A stretch of 64,000 bases of DNA from Metellina segmentata (taxonomy: Eukaryota; Arthropoda; Arachnida; Araneae; Tetragnathidae): assembly GCA_947359465.1 (NCBI GenBank), contig OX375873.1, positions 44,984,437 to 45,048,436 on the forward strand. Reading direction: 5' to 3'. A program made the translations under genes and the position numbers. A model generated the notes under the pieces. It ran no database searches, had not been told where the DNA came from, and saw only the letters and a list, made by a program, of their open reading frames with translations. Of the stretch, positions 43,830-55,989 are shown piece by piece (the first letter of the stretch is position 1; every line of letters starts with the position of its first letter).

Positions 43830-45040
43830 ATCTACCTACTTATGACACCTACCTACCTCTGATATGAGCAGTAGAATATTTTTCCAAATAATACTATTCC
43901 GTGCCAATTTAATTGTTCTAGAGTATTCTATTCTGTGGGAAATGTCAATGAAATATTTTACAATGTTGAAACAATCGTCGGATTCTTTAGAAAGATGTGT
44001 TTATTTAGTCATTATATGTGGAAGTTGTGATTATTTGGTCATTAAGGATGTGTGGATTGAAAATACTACGGCAATACCCGGAAATCTGGCAACGCTCAAA
44101 GGGTTAGGTTGTACTGTATTATATTTTTAGCAAAATAAAAAAAAGGCAAAAAAGCCAGCCCATGTCCATAAGCTTATTTTGTGTTATGTGCACAAATCAA
44201 TTCGAGATAATGAAAGTTATCGTACGAAAAGTGCCAATGTCTTCCTGTCAATTATTTATGAAAGTATTAAAACATTGGAAAGTACGTATGATGCTTTAAA
44301 AGGCATATTAATCAAAGTTACTAAATAAGTTGTAACCAAAAGCAAGCAAATCGGAAAGAACATTTTCCTACCGAATAATGGGAATAATTTACAATGGATC
44401 AACAAAATTAGCATTTTGCACTAGTTACCTGCACATCAATTACAATATTGATGTTGCCTAGTCAAATATGGATTAAGAATTGACTCCTATTATTTAATTT
44501 ATCCATTCTTATTAAGGACGTAAAATAATTATTATTTTATTTAAATACACTCTGTGTCGGAAGAAAAAGAGAATTTTTCTGTGCTAAGCAACTATGACAA
44601 TACACTAACAATGGTTACGCTGTTCGGCTCTCCGTGTCATGCGAATGAGGTGATCATCTGCTTCGAGCCATAAACAAGATTCTTCAACCAAATATCACAT
44701 GCTTTGATTACATACCTGTCTACGACTCTTAGACACGGCTTCACACCAGACGCAGCCGACGACTTTCAATAACCAAACTCAGTTTACTGTCGAGCTGAAA
44801 GTACACTACTGTAACTACTAGTGTTGTAGTGTGAGAAGCCATCACTTACTACAACCGCTATCCTCGAGTAATGGGTGTGAGGTAGTTTGAAAGCACATCA
44901 ACGTTTAGTAGATACAGCAACCTGTGTCTTGTTATACGTGTCCAAGGGGCTATTTATATACATATTAAATGAAAAAATTAAAACATTTAACATTTGAATT
45001 TTGAAATTCCATAATTTATAAAAAATCATATTTGTTCTTT
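43830..45040. other. No recognised feature
   Basis: The 88-codon plus frame at 43864-44130 has no known motif. No repeats supported. Confidence 0.45.
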
Positions 45041-45048
45041 ACTATGTA

Positions 45049-45616
45049 CACTACCCTACAATAATGGACCGACAGCAAATGTGATGGTATAAGTGGAATA
45101 ATACATGCTTTCATAGGGGAATGGTCCCAAAAGTACTTCAATTACACTAGCAATCCTTCTGGGCATACTTTCAACAATATTTTGATACACATCTATGGGT
45201 ATTTCTGTCCATTCCTGCAGCAAGAATGCCGCCAGCTCTGCTGTAGATTTAGAACGTGGTACCCTGTTCCGTAAGCGTCGCTCTAATTCGCCCCCCAAAT
45301 GTTCTATGGGGTTTAGGTTGGGACTATGACCAGGCCATGGAAGACGTTTTACATCCATACCTCGATACCACTGCTTGACAAAGGCTGCAACATGACATGG
45401 AGCGCTGTCGTACTGTAAGTAACATTCGTCCATTCCATAAAATTGCCAGAGCGTAGGAAGAACCTGATTGTCCAAAATGTTCATGTAGGCGTCGGCGTTC
45501 AATTCACCAGGAACAACATCCAAAGGTTCCATGCCATACCACGAAGGACACCATCAAATAAGTAGTCGGATTTTCTGCAAATCTGCTGGCGTCCTGTTCA
45601 TTATTGTAGTGTAGTG
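45049..45616 (-). mobile_element. Tc1-like deletion derivative, 568 bp (copy 2)
   Basis: TA (45047-45048, 45617-45618) flanks ends CACTACCCTACAATAATGG and CACTACACTACAATAATG (complement at the right). Same layout, length and internal junction as copy 1 at 33086. Confidence 0.93.
45056..45532 (-). pseudogene. Tc1 transposase C-terminal half, open frame (copy 2)
   Basis: A 158-codon frame is intact from EPLDVVPGELNADAYMN to near the terminal repeat. The second catalytic Asp lies in [16 protein letters not shown] and the Glu in PGHSPNLNPIEHLGGELERR. 34 residues separate them, the DD34E spacing of Tc1. The normally conserved Trp after EHL is Gly. The tail contains EIPIDVYQNIVESMPRRIAS. DNA-binding domains and the first Asp are gone, so it cannot transpose DNA itself. 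A TIR-binding role is unlikely without the N-terminus. The upstream start ATG next to the TIR is out of frame here by a small indel. Confidence 0.88.
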
Positions 45617-45682
45617 TATGGGATGTTATTCTACCACATAGTCCCGTATATTTGATATTGTGATCGTATCTTTATTCTGCAG

Positions 45683-45826
45683 TGGTTATCAGAACCAAGG
45701 CTTTACTCAGAAGAAGTGCATCACGTCCCCTTGGGGGCAAAAACAAGAACTTTCTTCCTGACTCTCACTAATCAAGTATCATGGTCTCAAGTATATAAAA
45801 TGGTTATATGTAATTTTAAATATTAA
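45683..45826 (+). CDS. Candidate terminal coding exon (unidentified gene)
   Basis: A strong acceptor (atctttattctgcag ending 45682) precedes a 47-codon frame WLSEPRLYSEEVHHVPLGAK then TRTFFLTLTNQVSWSQVY, ending with a TAA at 45824-45826. An AATAAA polyA signal overlaps this stop (45825-45830). Composition is ordinary protein rather than AT-biased. I do not recognise the family, and no upstream exon was found within 2 kb; the Tc1 element lies just upstream. The signal overlapping the stop leaves almost no 3' untranslated region, which is odd, so it may be a decayed exon. Confidence 0.3.
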   Translation, partial: WLSEPRLYSEEVHHVPLGAKTRTFFLTLTNQVSWSQVYKMVICNFKY

Positions 45827-45839
45827 TAAAGACTTAAAT

Positions 45840-47520
45840 TATTCCTCTAAGGACGATTTGACTAAACACCTTTGATGCCTCAACAGTTTCTCCATGATCC
45901 TCAAACATGCTAAATTTCATTGCGATTGAATACCGATATTTGGGCGTTCCAAACTTTTTGGCAGCGATTAGTTGAAAGAGAAAATTATTTATATTATACT
46001 ACATAGCAATTATATAGTAACGAGCGACAAGACAGTTTTTGAAAAACACTTTTTATTGAACGAAAATCATCATTATATACAGGTGATTTTAGTTTTCAAG
46101 ATACATGACTACGTTTGACACTAAAGTTTACTAAATCATATAATTATACAAAACGTACATTTACAGTTTGTAGTTTCAAAAATGTTAACTAATTTTCTCT
46201 CATAGTGCAAGATAAACCATCACAAAAATAACAATAACATAAATTTTCTCAAGTGTAAAAGACCAAACAATTTCTACAAATATATATCTGAAACCATTAA
46301 TAAACATTACACCAGTAATTACAAACTGCTGAATTAATAAATACATTTATAGCTTTTAAAAAGCGGAAATAAATAACCAACGACTTGTTTATTTAGTAAC
46401 AATTCTAAAATGTTAAAAAATTGGAAAAACTTCTATATCTATATGAACTATTCAGCAATGTATTCTTTTAAATGAAACGTTGCAATAAATTTATAGTATG
46501 TACATCAAGATATACACATGATATTTTTCCTAACTTGTTATTTCACCTCATCTCGCACGTTTTCATTGTTTATAAAGAACAATTTAGTTTTATAGCTAAA
46601 CTTTTACAAATGAAAACGTTTGCTCAATCTTATTTTTTAAAGTAATAAGTAAATAAATAGTAAAGAGAAAATAAACCACATCTATTAAAATAATGTACTT
46701 AATTAAGAATATGATTTAATAATTATCATTGAAAATGAAGACAATGCATGTAAGATTCTTTTTTGATCTCTATGAATTTATTTGTTAACTGTAGCATCGA
46801 TAACTGGTTTATAGAAGCTCACACCTCAGAAATAAATCAGCAATGCAATGTGTATCGTATTTATTAAACATAAAAGAATAGCTAAAGATTTTTTTTTTGT
46901 GGTGATATAGAAAACACTCTTTATTTGAAACTAGTTCTTCAGTCCGAATACATTAGAGATGCCTTGGAAGAATTTGCATAAAAAATAACACAGTAATTTT
47001 TTTTTCTGCTGAACATAAATGTATAATTCCTTTGTAAAACTTGCAATATTTATGGATTGGAGTTTCATTGCGCAAGGTCTAGAAATAGACAAACTGAGCC
47101 CCTGAATTATTTAATTACCTCATCATAGTTCATAGTCTAATTACGAATAAGAAACAAGTTATAAAATAAAAAAATAATAATCAGTTCTTAAATTAACATT
47201 ATTCGAAGAAAACTGGATAAAATTTAATTAAATGAAAACTAAGTTTTGATTAAATAAAAGCCTCTTTAGATACAATACACATCCATACCTTTATTTAAAA
47301 GTACTTTTTTAAAGTACTTTCTTAACATAATATTGCATTGCTCTCTTTTACAGCATAGTATGAAACATATTTTTTATTTAAATATGTTTAGAATAAAGAA
47401 TTAATTAAAAGTCTATCATTATCGAAAAATCGCATTTAGAATTGAAGTATCTTCTAATTAAAACTGCACACATTTTCAAGTAGTTGTTGATAAAATCGAA
47501 CCCCCATTCCCTACACCCCT
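45840..47520. other. Long AT-rich stretch without a recognised gene
   Basis: More than 1.6 kb of about 75-80 percent AT. An AATAAA on the minus strand (46052-46057) could end a minus-strand transcript, but no minus-strand exon was found. Confidence 0.4.
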
Positions 47521-47524
47521 GTAA

Positions 47525-47743
47525 AAAGAAGGCTGTTCTGTGGATTTAACAATTCAAAGACAGTTCTCAGAAATGGATTCACCTTCAATCGTTGTTAGTG
47601 CTAATGACACCGCTGAACTTAGAGATCAACAATTGTGCTGTGTGAATAGAATCCAATTAAAAATGTTTTATTCCCGAAAACTAGATTCAATCAATAAAGA
47701 ACTAATTAACTATTTTTTTAATTTTCACGAAGAGACAAGTTAA
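47525..47743 (+). CDS. Weak candidate exon (unidentified)
   Basis: Open frame without an initial ATG: VDLTIQRQFSEMDSPSIVVS then ANDTAELRDQQLCCVNRIQL, ending at a TAA after HEETS. Mixed composition is somewhat protein-like. No domain is recognised and no splice sites are strong. Confidence 0.15.
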   Translation, partial: KEGCSVDLTIQRQFSEMDSPSIVVSANDTAELRDQQLCCVNRIQLKMFYSRKLDSINKELINYFFNFHEETS

Positions 47744-47859
47744 TGAATGATTGGAAAACTTCCGTGTTCAATTATATAATTGAAAATAGCAGTATGTGCA
47801 ATAGGTTTTCATTATTAATTTAAAGGACAGTGCAAACGAATAACACTGAATAGCAAATA

Positions 47860-48281
47860 CAGTAAAACCTTGATTATCCTAGCTCCGATAAACTGAGTAC
47901 CCGTGTTATCCGAGCCGAGTTTTCTTTAAATTTCGAGTAGGAGTGAGCGCTTTTTGTCCAATGTGACAAGAAAGTGTTGGGAAACATAACATTTGTAAGA
48001 ACTTTTTCAAGAGATTTTGTAGGGTACATAATTCATGACAATATTTATTGTAAAATTATCTCAATAAATACATACTGTGACACACAAATCCTAGAACATA
48101 TTATTCTTAGACCTAGCTTTATAAATCTTTTAGTGGCAGTATAGTAGTAATATGTATTACAGTAATATTTTTCTGTATTTCGTAAGGCTGTTTTATACTT
48201 CTACATCCGTATGATCTGAGTTTTGTGTTTTCCGAGGTAGCTTCAGCACATTACCATGAATGATCAAGGTTTTACCGTCTG
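47860..48281. mobile_element. pogo/Tigger-type MITE, 422 bp
   Basis: TA (47858-47859, 48282-48283) flanks CAGTAAAACCTTGATTATCC at the left and, on the complement at the right, CAGACGGTAAAACCTTGATC. The ends match except for four extra bases (ACGG) at the right. CAG starts and TA targets fit pogo/Tigger. No coding sequence. Confidence 0.85.
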
Positions 48282-48284
48282 TAC

Positions 48285-49470
48285 TACCAGTAATTTTTAT
48301 GCATAAGTTATGTTATTTTAAAAGACAACTGTGGCATTGGTCGTGCGATGAGAATTTATCACAAACTTTGCAAGTTCAATATTGTCATTAGAGATTCATT
48401 TTTATTCCATCTCATTTTCTGAATATTTCTAACAATCTGATATTAGTTCTGATAAAAATTGACGCATTTTGACTTTAAAACAGTGTGTTACCTTACTATT
48501 AGTACACGTGTCACCATTTCCGTATGAAGTACGGCGTTATACTTTTATATTTTTGTACACAATGCGTTTATTTCCATCTCAGAGTTCTAGACGGGTGTAT
48601 TTTCACATAAGTGCTAGATATTGTCAAGTTTCCATCTAATTTGATTTGTAACTTTTTTGCTTGTTCGCTTAGAATTCGAACACTTGCACATCCGTTTGTC
48701 TAAGAAACAAATATTATATTTTTTTTGCACGAAATACATAAACCATTTGGGTGGTTTTATTATTGTGGTTTATGCTAAAACGATATAGAGTTATGGTGGA
48801 ATGGTGCTGTTGAGAACAAAAGTAACAGTTTAAAATAAAATGTCGGCGTCATCTCATGTTAGATAAAGGACCGCAAGAGCTTTTGATGTAGTAATATTTA
48901 GAATCTTAAATTATGCACTGTGTGTTTATCGAAAAATGTTTCTTCAATTTCTATCGTTTAGTTTCGTTTTAGTAGCGAATTCAATACCATGATGAAATTC
49001 GGACATTTCTTAAGTAATAATTTTCTATTAAAACCTTTTCCCGGATCCTTCAAATGAAAACAGTGATTTAGTAAACGGTCTAAAACAACAGGTGATAGGT
49101 GAGAAAAACTCAAGCACGACCACATGCGGTGTTCGAATTGCAGCTACTGAAACACGTTGATCCAAAGTCCAAACTGTCCAAACCTATTGACGAGGGACTG
49201 TCTCCTATGTGGTAAGAATGAATTTAACAGGTGTGTGTTTTTCACAAGCCTAACGAAATACAGTTTAATTCTAAGTGCGTACTGACACGGGGGTGCTTCT
49301 GCGTGGTGGCGACTTTGAGTGAGTTGTTGTCGACTGACGTTATTAATCCTGAAGCTCTTCAACTTGCAGACACGTAGATCGGAGGAGCGTCTTCCCTTCT
49401 GTTCCACCGTGGTCGCCTTCGGTCACATCAGCCTCACAAATCTCAGGCTGAAATGAAAAGAAAGGCATCT
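48285..49470. other. No recognised gene; GC-richer segment near 49080-49440
   Basis: Bases 49080-49440 are distinctly less AT-rich. A minus frame of 87 codons there (49144-49407, EQKGRRSSDLRVCKLKSFRI...) has no known domain. It may be a repeat of a type I cannot name. Confidence 0.35.
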
Positions 49471-49479
49471 AGGTAAACA

Positions 49480-49889
49480 CTGCATCACATTGATTTGCAT
49501 TGATTTGCATTGATCACACCAAATTTGGTACACTTATACTTTAGAAAACAGTGTGGTAAACATATGCTATTTATTTCCTGTCTTCTAGCTAATCTGTATA
49601 GTCACGAAAATTGGCACACAGGTAGTCCTAAAACTACCCCTCGAAGTCCCAATTTTAAGATCTAAAGTTGGTTTTTCTGCAATAAATGGGCATGTATAAG
49701 TAAACACGTTCTACAGGGTTTGTGTATGAGTTAACGCAGGGAAATTTCACAGTCATATTTTATCAGTCGCGGTAGGAAACACGTTAAACAGAGTGTGTGT
49801 ATTCGAGTTAACACAGGGAAATGTCGTGGTCATATTTTAGCTGTCGAGGTCATATTTTAAACACGAGCAACGCCGGGTTATTCAGCTAG
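49480..49889 (+). mobile_element. Helitron 3'-part with terminal CTAG
   Basis: The right end reads ACACGAGCAACGCCGGGTTA then TTCAGCTAG (ends 49889), resembling the hairpin-plus-CTAG end of 31303-32976. The next base is G rather than T, so the flank has changed. Inside, GAAAATTGGCACACAGG resembles sequence in the fragment near 56160. A 75-bp unit (AACACGTTCTACAGGG... / AACACGTTAAACAGAG...) is repeated twice at 49701-49850. Confidence 0.65.
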
Positions 49890-49894
49890 GATCA

Positions 49895-50690
49895 TATAAA
49901 GTATGAATTATATGCAAATTAAGTATTTACATGCAATGCATGAACTGCGGCTTGAATGACGGAACATGAATGCATTATTCCGCGATTCAAGCTGCATTAT
50001 TTTCCTTACAGTATTATATTAAAAGGTTGAAAGAGCTATTTCTAGAATTCTTTCAACCAAAACAGATGTGGCTATGTAGTCATTATGAATGTTGTGGAGA
50101 AAAGCAATAGTACACAACTCGGAAACATCATGACCATCTTAGTTTTCATTTGAGGGGTTAAAACGAGTGTATTCATTCAACCTGCCATCTTCCCTGGATG
50201 ACTTATAAGTTTTAACGTTCTGAACCAATATAATATATCCTAAGATTTTTTCAACCTATAAATTTTGATTATTTCTATGATTATATTTTCATAATGTGTT
50301 TTGGGGGTAAAATTATTACTACAGACTTGGAAATCTGGAAGCTACCAGAGGATTAATATAAATGGACATAAATACTAAACGACATTGGCTCAACCGACGG
50401 AACAAATTTACAAAGATCAAGGAAAGAAGGGGAATAAAAATTGTATAAATTATTTTGAATTTACTCTTGAATCCAACTGTTTCTAATCTAAATAACATTG
50501 CTTGGATCCGATTATGGTATCAGTGAAACTAATTTTTTTCTTCAATGCTTGAAAATACATTTATTGTGAATTTAACTTTTTCTGACACTTTTGTACGTAA
50601 ATTATTTTTTAGATAAATAGACAATTTGACCTTCAAATGCAAAATCAGGTTCAGTAACCTTGTCTTGGACATCTCTCAGGGAGTCGAATC
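49895..50690. other. No recognised feature
   Basis: No supported gene or repeat. Confidence 0.5.
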
Positions 50691-50698
50691 AAGATCGA

Positions 50699-51100
50699 AA
50701 CAGATTTTAGACTCAGTTCATATGACACTTGAAAATGTACTGGTACAAGTCAACAACTATTTTGTTTCCTACAAGAGGCTAATGGTCGAGTCAATTTCAC
50801 AAAGGTCACCCCCCTTGTAACCTATTTACAGCTAAAGCCAGAATTGGTCAAATATTCGTCACCCAAGCTTATTGACTCAGGTTCTACCTTGTGGACAAAC
50901 AATATAAAAACAAATTTTACACTCAGTTCGTATGACGAAACGTACTGGTGCAAGTCACAAAATTTTTGTTTCCTAGAAGAGCCTAATTAACTAGTCTATT
51001 TCACAAAGGTTTCTTTCTTTGTAACCTCATTTGTAGCTAAAGCCAGAATTGTTCAATTAGTCGTCACCAAGCTATTTGACTCAGGTTCTACCTTGTGGAC
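50699..51100. repeat. Tandem duplication, two units of about 200 bp
   Basis: ACTCAGTTCATATGAC (50711) recurs as ACTCAGTTCGTATGAC (50921), and both units end GACTCAGGTTCTACCTTGTG (50874 and 51078). AGCTAAAGCCAGAATTG is shared in the middle. Confidence 0.9.
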
Positions 51101-51104
51101 TTGG

Positions 51105-52010
51105 AGAAACGACTTGAATGTTCAATCGAAAATGAGACGTTGGATCCTATTATATTTTCCTGCACCGGTGAGAATCTTTACATAGGGTATATGACAAGAT
51201 TGTACAAATCATAGTTTATTGTTTATATTTAACCTAATTCTGATTTTGTGACCATTGCATCACATGTGTACAGAAGACCCAGTGAAATTGAAGCTAATGC
51301 TCTGCAATCATGAATAAAAGTTGTATTGTGTTGTTTATTTACAGATTCATCAGATTCTTTCAGGAATACATGATACATATTATGACTAAGGTTAGCCAAA
51401 CTATTGTATGCACAGTGTTTAAAACATTAAATGTCCATTCGTGAACTACACGAAATGTATTTTATCGGATGATTACTTGAGATTCCTTAGCAAAACATAA
51501 TGTAATTAACATTAACAATTATGCAATTAGCAAAATATGCTATTTTGTGCTGTTATTTTACCGAATGATTACTAAATTCATAATTTTGTTTTGTAAAATA
51601 TAACCGAATGTTTTGAATATCTAAAATCAGGTTGTGTTACATTTTTATGTTTTCAGCAAGTCTTTCATAACTGTTTGATGGCTTTGGTGGTAGACTGAAT
51701 TACATAGCCCACGTTTCTACATAGTTATTACGAATGGAATACACTAAGTTTAAAAACATATTTCTGGGAAAACGTGGAAAAAAATTATATTTCCTATGCT
51801 ATTCTCATAAAGTGAATTTTGAGAAGAAATTATTATTTGGAAGATTAGAAGGAATTATTTGACTCCACACTTCTAAAGATCACCAGAAAAACTAACGAAT
51901 TCATACATTGAAATTTTGACTTGGTGTGTTTCACTTTTAAGCAGACTATATTGAAACAAGGAAGAATTGTCAACATTGGTATAATTTTATGAATTACTGA
52001 ACCACAGTGT
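51105..52010. other. No recognised feature
   Basis: AT-rich, nothing supported. Confidence 0.5.
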
Positions 52011-52016
52011 TTACAA

Positions 52017-52216
52017 CAGGATGAATACAATTCAATACATTACTTAAGATATATATGTATCAGCCTATACAACACATTCAGCATTTGTAATCCTATCATT
52101 GAAAAATTAATTTTCACAGGATGAATACAATTCAATACATTACTTAAGATATATATATATCAGCCTATACAACACATTCAGCATTTGTAATCCTATCATT
52201 GTAAAATTAATTATCT
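52017..52216. repeat. Recent 100-bp tandem duplication
   Basis: Two adjacent 100-bp units starting CAGGATGAATACAATTCAAT differ at only a few positions, so the duplication is young compared with others in the window. Confidence 0.95.
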
Positions 52217-52544
52217 CTTCAGAATAAAAATAACTTTTTAGAAAGCGGTTAAATTGTAAAAAAAAAACGAGTTTTAAGAACTTTATTTCAACATTTTGCC
52301 TGATTCGTATGCCATTTTGCGCATGGTGAAATTTTGTGTTTCGAATAAACTTAGTAACAAAAAAAAATAAGTGTCCTCTTTCAGAGCCATCTATTTCTAT
52401 AAGAATATTTATATGATGAATCTAGAAAAATAAGGATTTCGGAAGTAGAAAAAACAACATGAATGACAACATGAAATCCGCTTGAATATTTTCAGTGAAA
52501 AAAGTTTTCAAAATGCATACATAACTAACAACTGTACACAATAT

Positions 52545-52624
52545 TAAATAAATGCATACCATATGAAATAAATGCATACCATATGAAATAAAGGCATACC
52601 ATATGAAATAAATGCATACCATAT
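52545..52624. repeat. 20-bp minisatellite, four units
   Basis: Four units of AAATAAATGCATACCATATG with a single change in the third unit. Confidence 0.95.
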
Positions 52625-52629
52625 TACAT

Positions 52630-53705
52630 ATTTTTCATTGGGTCTTCACGTGACCCTAATCTTTACTATTTTATGCTTCTGTCATACAGGTAAACTAATA
52701 CTAGCAGTATAAAATAGGTAGCTTCTCTTTTTTGACTGTTTTAAGCTACGTTGTTTTTAGCATGTATTTTAGTAATATTTCTCACATCGAGTTCATTTAT
52801 AAAACCAAATTTTATAACTATATTGTATCCGCCATTTATTTATTTGAAGTGCACACACGGACATAAAGCGATAAGCTACATCACGTGAGTAGAATTAACG
52901 CCATGTGTATTTTATTTAGAGCATGCAAACTAAGGTTGAAATGCCCATCGACACGAAGTGAAGGGGAAGTTGAATATTCCCCAACGTAAATTATAGCGAC
53001 AGGGTCCTGCTATGCTCTAAACTTGAGTTTCCAAAACTGTTAATTTATGTTAAGCTACTTTCATATATTATGAAATGCATGTGTCTTAGGACGTTTAGAA
53101 TTCATTTACTTAATTGCTTCATGTTAGTCCATTCCCTAGATTAAAAGGGACTATACCAATGGCAGCGTTTAATTATTAGATTTGTTTATATGAGCCTCTA
53201 GGTACTTCCGTAAATGCTCATGCTTTCCCATTGATTGGATCTTTTCATGAAATGCTGTAAGGGATGTTTACAAAAACAACTGCACATATTAGTATTGTGA
53301 CGCAATGCAAACCTGCCCTAACCATTCTTTGAGCTAGAAACGAAACAATAGACTCATTTCGTTATGTGGTCTGGAGGTTCCGGAGATTATATGTGCATTC
53401 CTTTTCAAACATTCATTAAATGTTTACTATTACATCCGAGCATAATAGAGTTGTCAGGGGCAGCTGTGTTTTCAAATATAAACCTATTCTCGTGGAAAGT
53501 TTCGTTGAAATAAAATGTCGTCAATCATTTGAAAATGGAAAAATGCATACGAAAAGGAAATCAATTTCTCGGCAAATTTAGAAACTTATGCTTATCAATT
53601 TTAATTAAGTTGCCCAGTTGCAGCGTGTCGAAGTACTTTATAACGGTTAATAATTTGAAGTTAATAAAATTTTGAATTTGTTCTTCTATTGGAAGTTGTT
53701 AAGAA
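52630..53705. other. No recognised feature
   Basis: AT-rich, nothing supported. Confidence 0.5.
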
Positions 53706-53710
53706 CTTTA

Positions 53711-55417
53711 GGGTCAGGCGGGGTAATTTTAAACAAACTATACAAGCGCCCACATGGGATTCCGAGAAACTAAAAAGTTGTGAAATATGAAAGCTGACAA
53801 CCCTGGGGATGCAATATGGTGATCCCGTATTTCTTTGACCCACAGCTGATAGGAATATGTTTAGTTGAAAAATTTATGGTTGAAAAGTTTGGGTTTTAAA
53901 GTTTTTGTGTGCTGCATTTTCAGCTGTCCTCCATAATATATTGAAAGTATGTTGTTCCAATTCCTTACTACGGTCAGTTATGTTTCTATCGAACAGAAAA
54001 TCATTGACCTTTGCTTCTGGGAACTTTAATTCACCTACAATAGAATGTTTACAATTACCCCACATTTTTCACTTGACGGGGAGAACATAACTTTGCCAAT
54101 AGTTTCATTCAATTTGGATGGAAAACCAATTTGTTTTCCCGTGTAATTTTGTTCTTAATCGTATTTAGTACGTTAGAATTGCGTTTTATTGCATTTTTCG
54201 TGTTCTCAGGGAGCAGGAAGTCTGATTTACAAAAACGACACACATATGTGGTGAAGTTCTTACAACTGAACAAGTACTATCACGCTTAAAGGAGGCAGAA
54301 GAACCGAGTGAGAAAAAAGTGAAACAGCCTGGAGTAAGCAAGAAACCAAGAAAGAAGCAAATGGAAAGGAAAGAAGAACCCGAGGACACCGAAGGATGAG
54401 GAACTATTAAAAGAATTGACTAACATTGACGGTGAAGAGTTTGAAGTTCTCCAAACATTCAGACAAAATATAGAAGACTAGCTTATAGGTGAAGTTAAAT
54501 ATTTTGGAGCCATTCATGGAAGACATTGAAACGACTACGTTTCTACTTGTTGAGGGGGAACGGAAGAGAAAGCAAACCCATTTTTCGTATGTATGAAGGG
54601 TGGATGTTGTTTCAGAAGAGGAGTTTAAGATTACCGGACTCAGATGTATCGACAATGCATATACTAAATTTACTGTGGTTCAAAAAGACTAATTCTGTGT
54701 TACCAAAGACCACGTCAAAGCAATTTTACCTACTCCAACCTGTAGCAAACAAAACTGTAAAGAAATTTTCCAATTTGAGGGCACTGTTAATGTGTAAGAA
54801 ATGTAACGTGTGTTTGTTTTATGTACCTAAAAATGCATTTTTCAATTTTATTTATTTTTTAATTTTTAATTTTTGAATTTGTAATTTTTTGTTCTTTACA
54901 CTAAATACATTCTTTGTTCCGTAAATGTTTGAATAATTTATTACTGTGTATTACTGCAAGTTCACATCATGATCAATGCAACTTTCAAGTGTCACTATAT
55001 ATATATATACTTTTTTTTTGGGGGGGGGAGAAGTGGGAGTATTTGGTAAAGGTAAAGATCAAAAAGGGGTTATTGTAAACATGGTATTAGAAGGGTAAAA
55101 GTAGCATTGGAGTTCCTTCTACTGCCATGACTACTGCTCATGCTGTCACTTGTTCAATATTCAATATCACGAGGAAAATCGTTGCTAACAATTACCCCTA
55201 CTTTCAGGAGTAATTGTAAACACGCAGGGTAATTGTAAACAGCCGAGTACGGTATTAAATTTATTTTCTGGAATCTTCGTATTAATTATATATCAAAGTA
55301 GAATAGTGACAAGTTAGTTTAGTAGGGTGAACAATGTTTAATTACTTTATCAAGAGTTTAAAAATATTGATTGAAAGTGAACATACAAATTCTGTTTACA
55401 ATTACCCCACATTACCC
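53711..55417 (+). mobile_element. Tigger-type transposon relic, 1.7 kb
   Basis: TA (53709-53710, 55418-55419) flanks GGGTCAGGCGGGGTAATTTT and, on the complement at the right, GGGTAATGTGGGGTAATTGT; both continue AAACA. The same GGGGTAATTGTAAACA motif also occurs internally near 54050, 55065, 55203 and 55231. It carries a C-terminal transposase relic. Confidence 0.8.
54180..54790 (+). pseudogene. Tigger (DDE_1/CENP-B-like) transposase C-terminal relic
   Basis: Frames read VLTTEQVLSRLKEAEEPSEK and KVKQPGVSKKPRKKQM (54248-54360), a charged linker as found after the DDE_1 domain. Then comes an acidic segment, and a last domain with FKITGLRCIDNAYTKFTVVQ and VLPKTTSKQFYLLQPV (54625-54745). Catalytic and DNA-binding domains are absent. 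Multiple frameshifts. Orientation fits the enclosing ends. Confidence 0.7.
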
Positions 55418-55424
55418 TACTTTG

Positions 55425-55980
55425 TTAAAGGAACCTTATAAAGTACTAACAGTACCCGCAAGACGTTGTACGTGATAAAGTAATGCTTATAAAAAGTCAA
55501 CCTCACTGATTCCATCAAAAGAAAACTAAGCATTAATAAACAAAATATTTCATAAATTATATACATTAACTATAACTATACTATCAGAAAGTTTTAAAGC
55601 TAAAAATTAACTATCGCTATATTTTCAAAAAGTCTTAAATCTAAAAAAATGCAAGAAACAATGAAATTGAATAAATGATACAGATTCAATAGTAAGTTAT
55701 ACTTTTAAACCAAGAAAATTATGCTTTTAAACAGATCACTGAAGATGGGCTAAACCTCACTGAATCCAACAACTAACTTAAATCAAAACCAAATTAAGCA
55801 GTAATCAGTTATATTTTTAAAACAGCAAGAAACAATACAGCCTGAAACAACTGCTGTAGACCATGATTCAAGGCAAACAGAACGTTATTTCTTCCAATTT
55901 ACAATCCGTTATGAAAATTAAAGGAAATAATAAAAGTTCCAATGAAATCAAAGGAAAATACCGATTTGGAAAAAAAATAC
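55425..55980. other. No recognised feature
   Basis: AT-rich, nothing supported. Confidence 0.5.
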
Positions 55981-55989
55981 GAAAATTGC

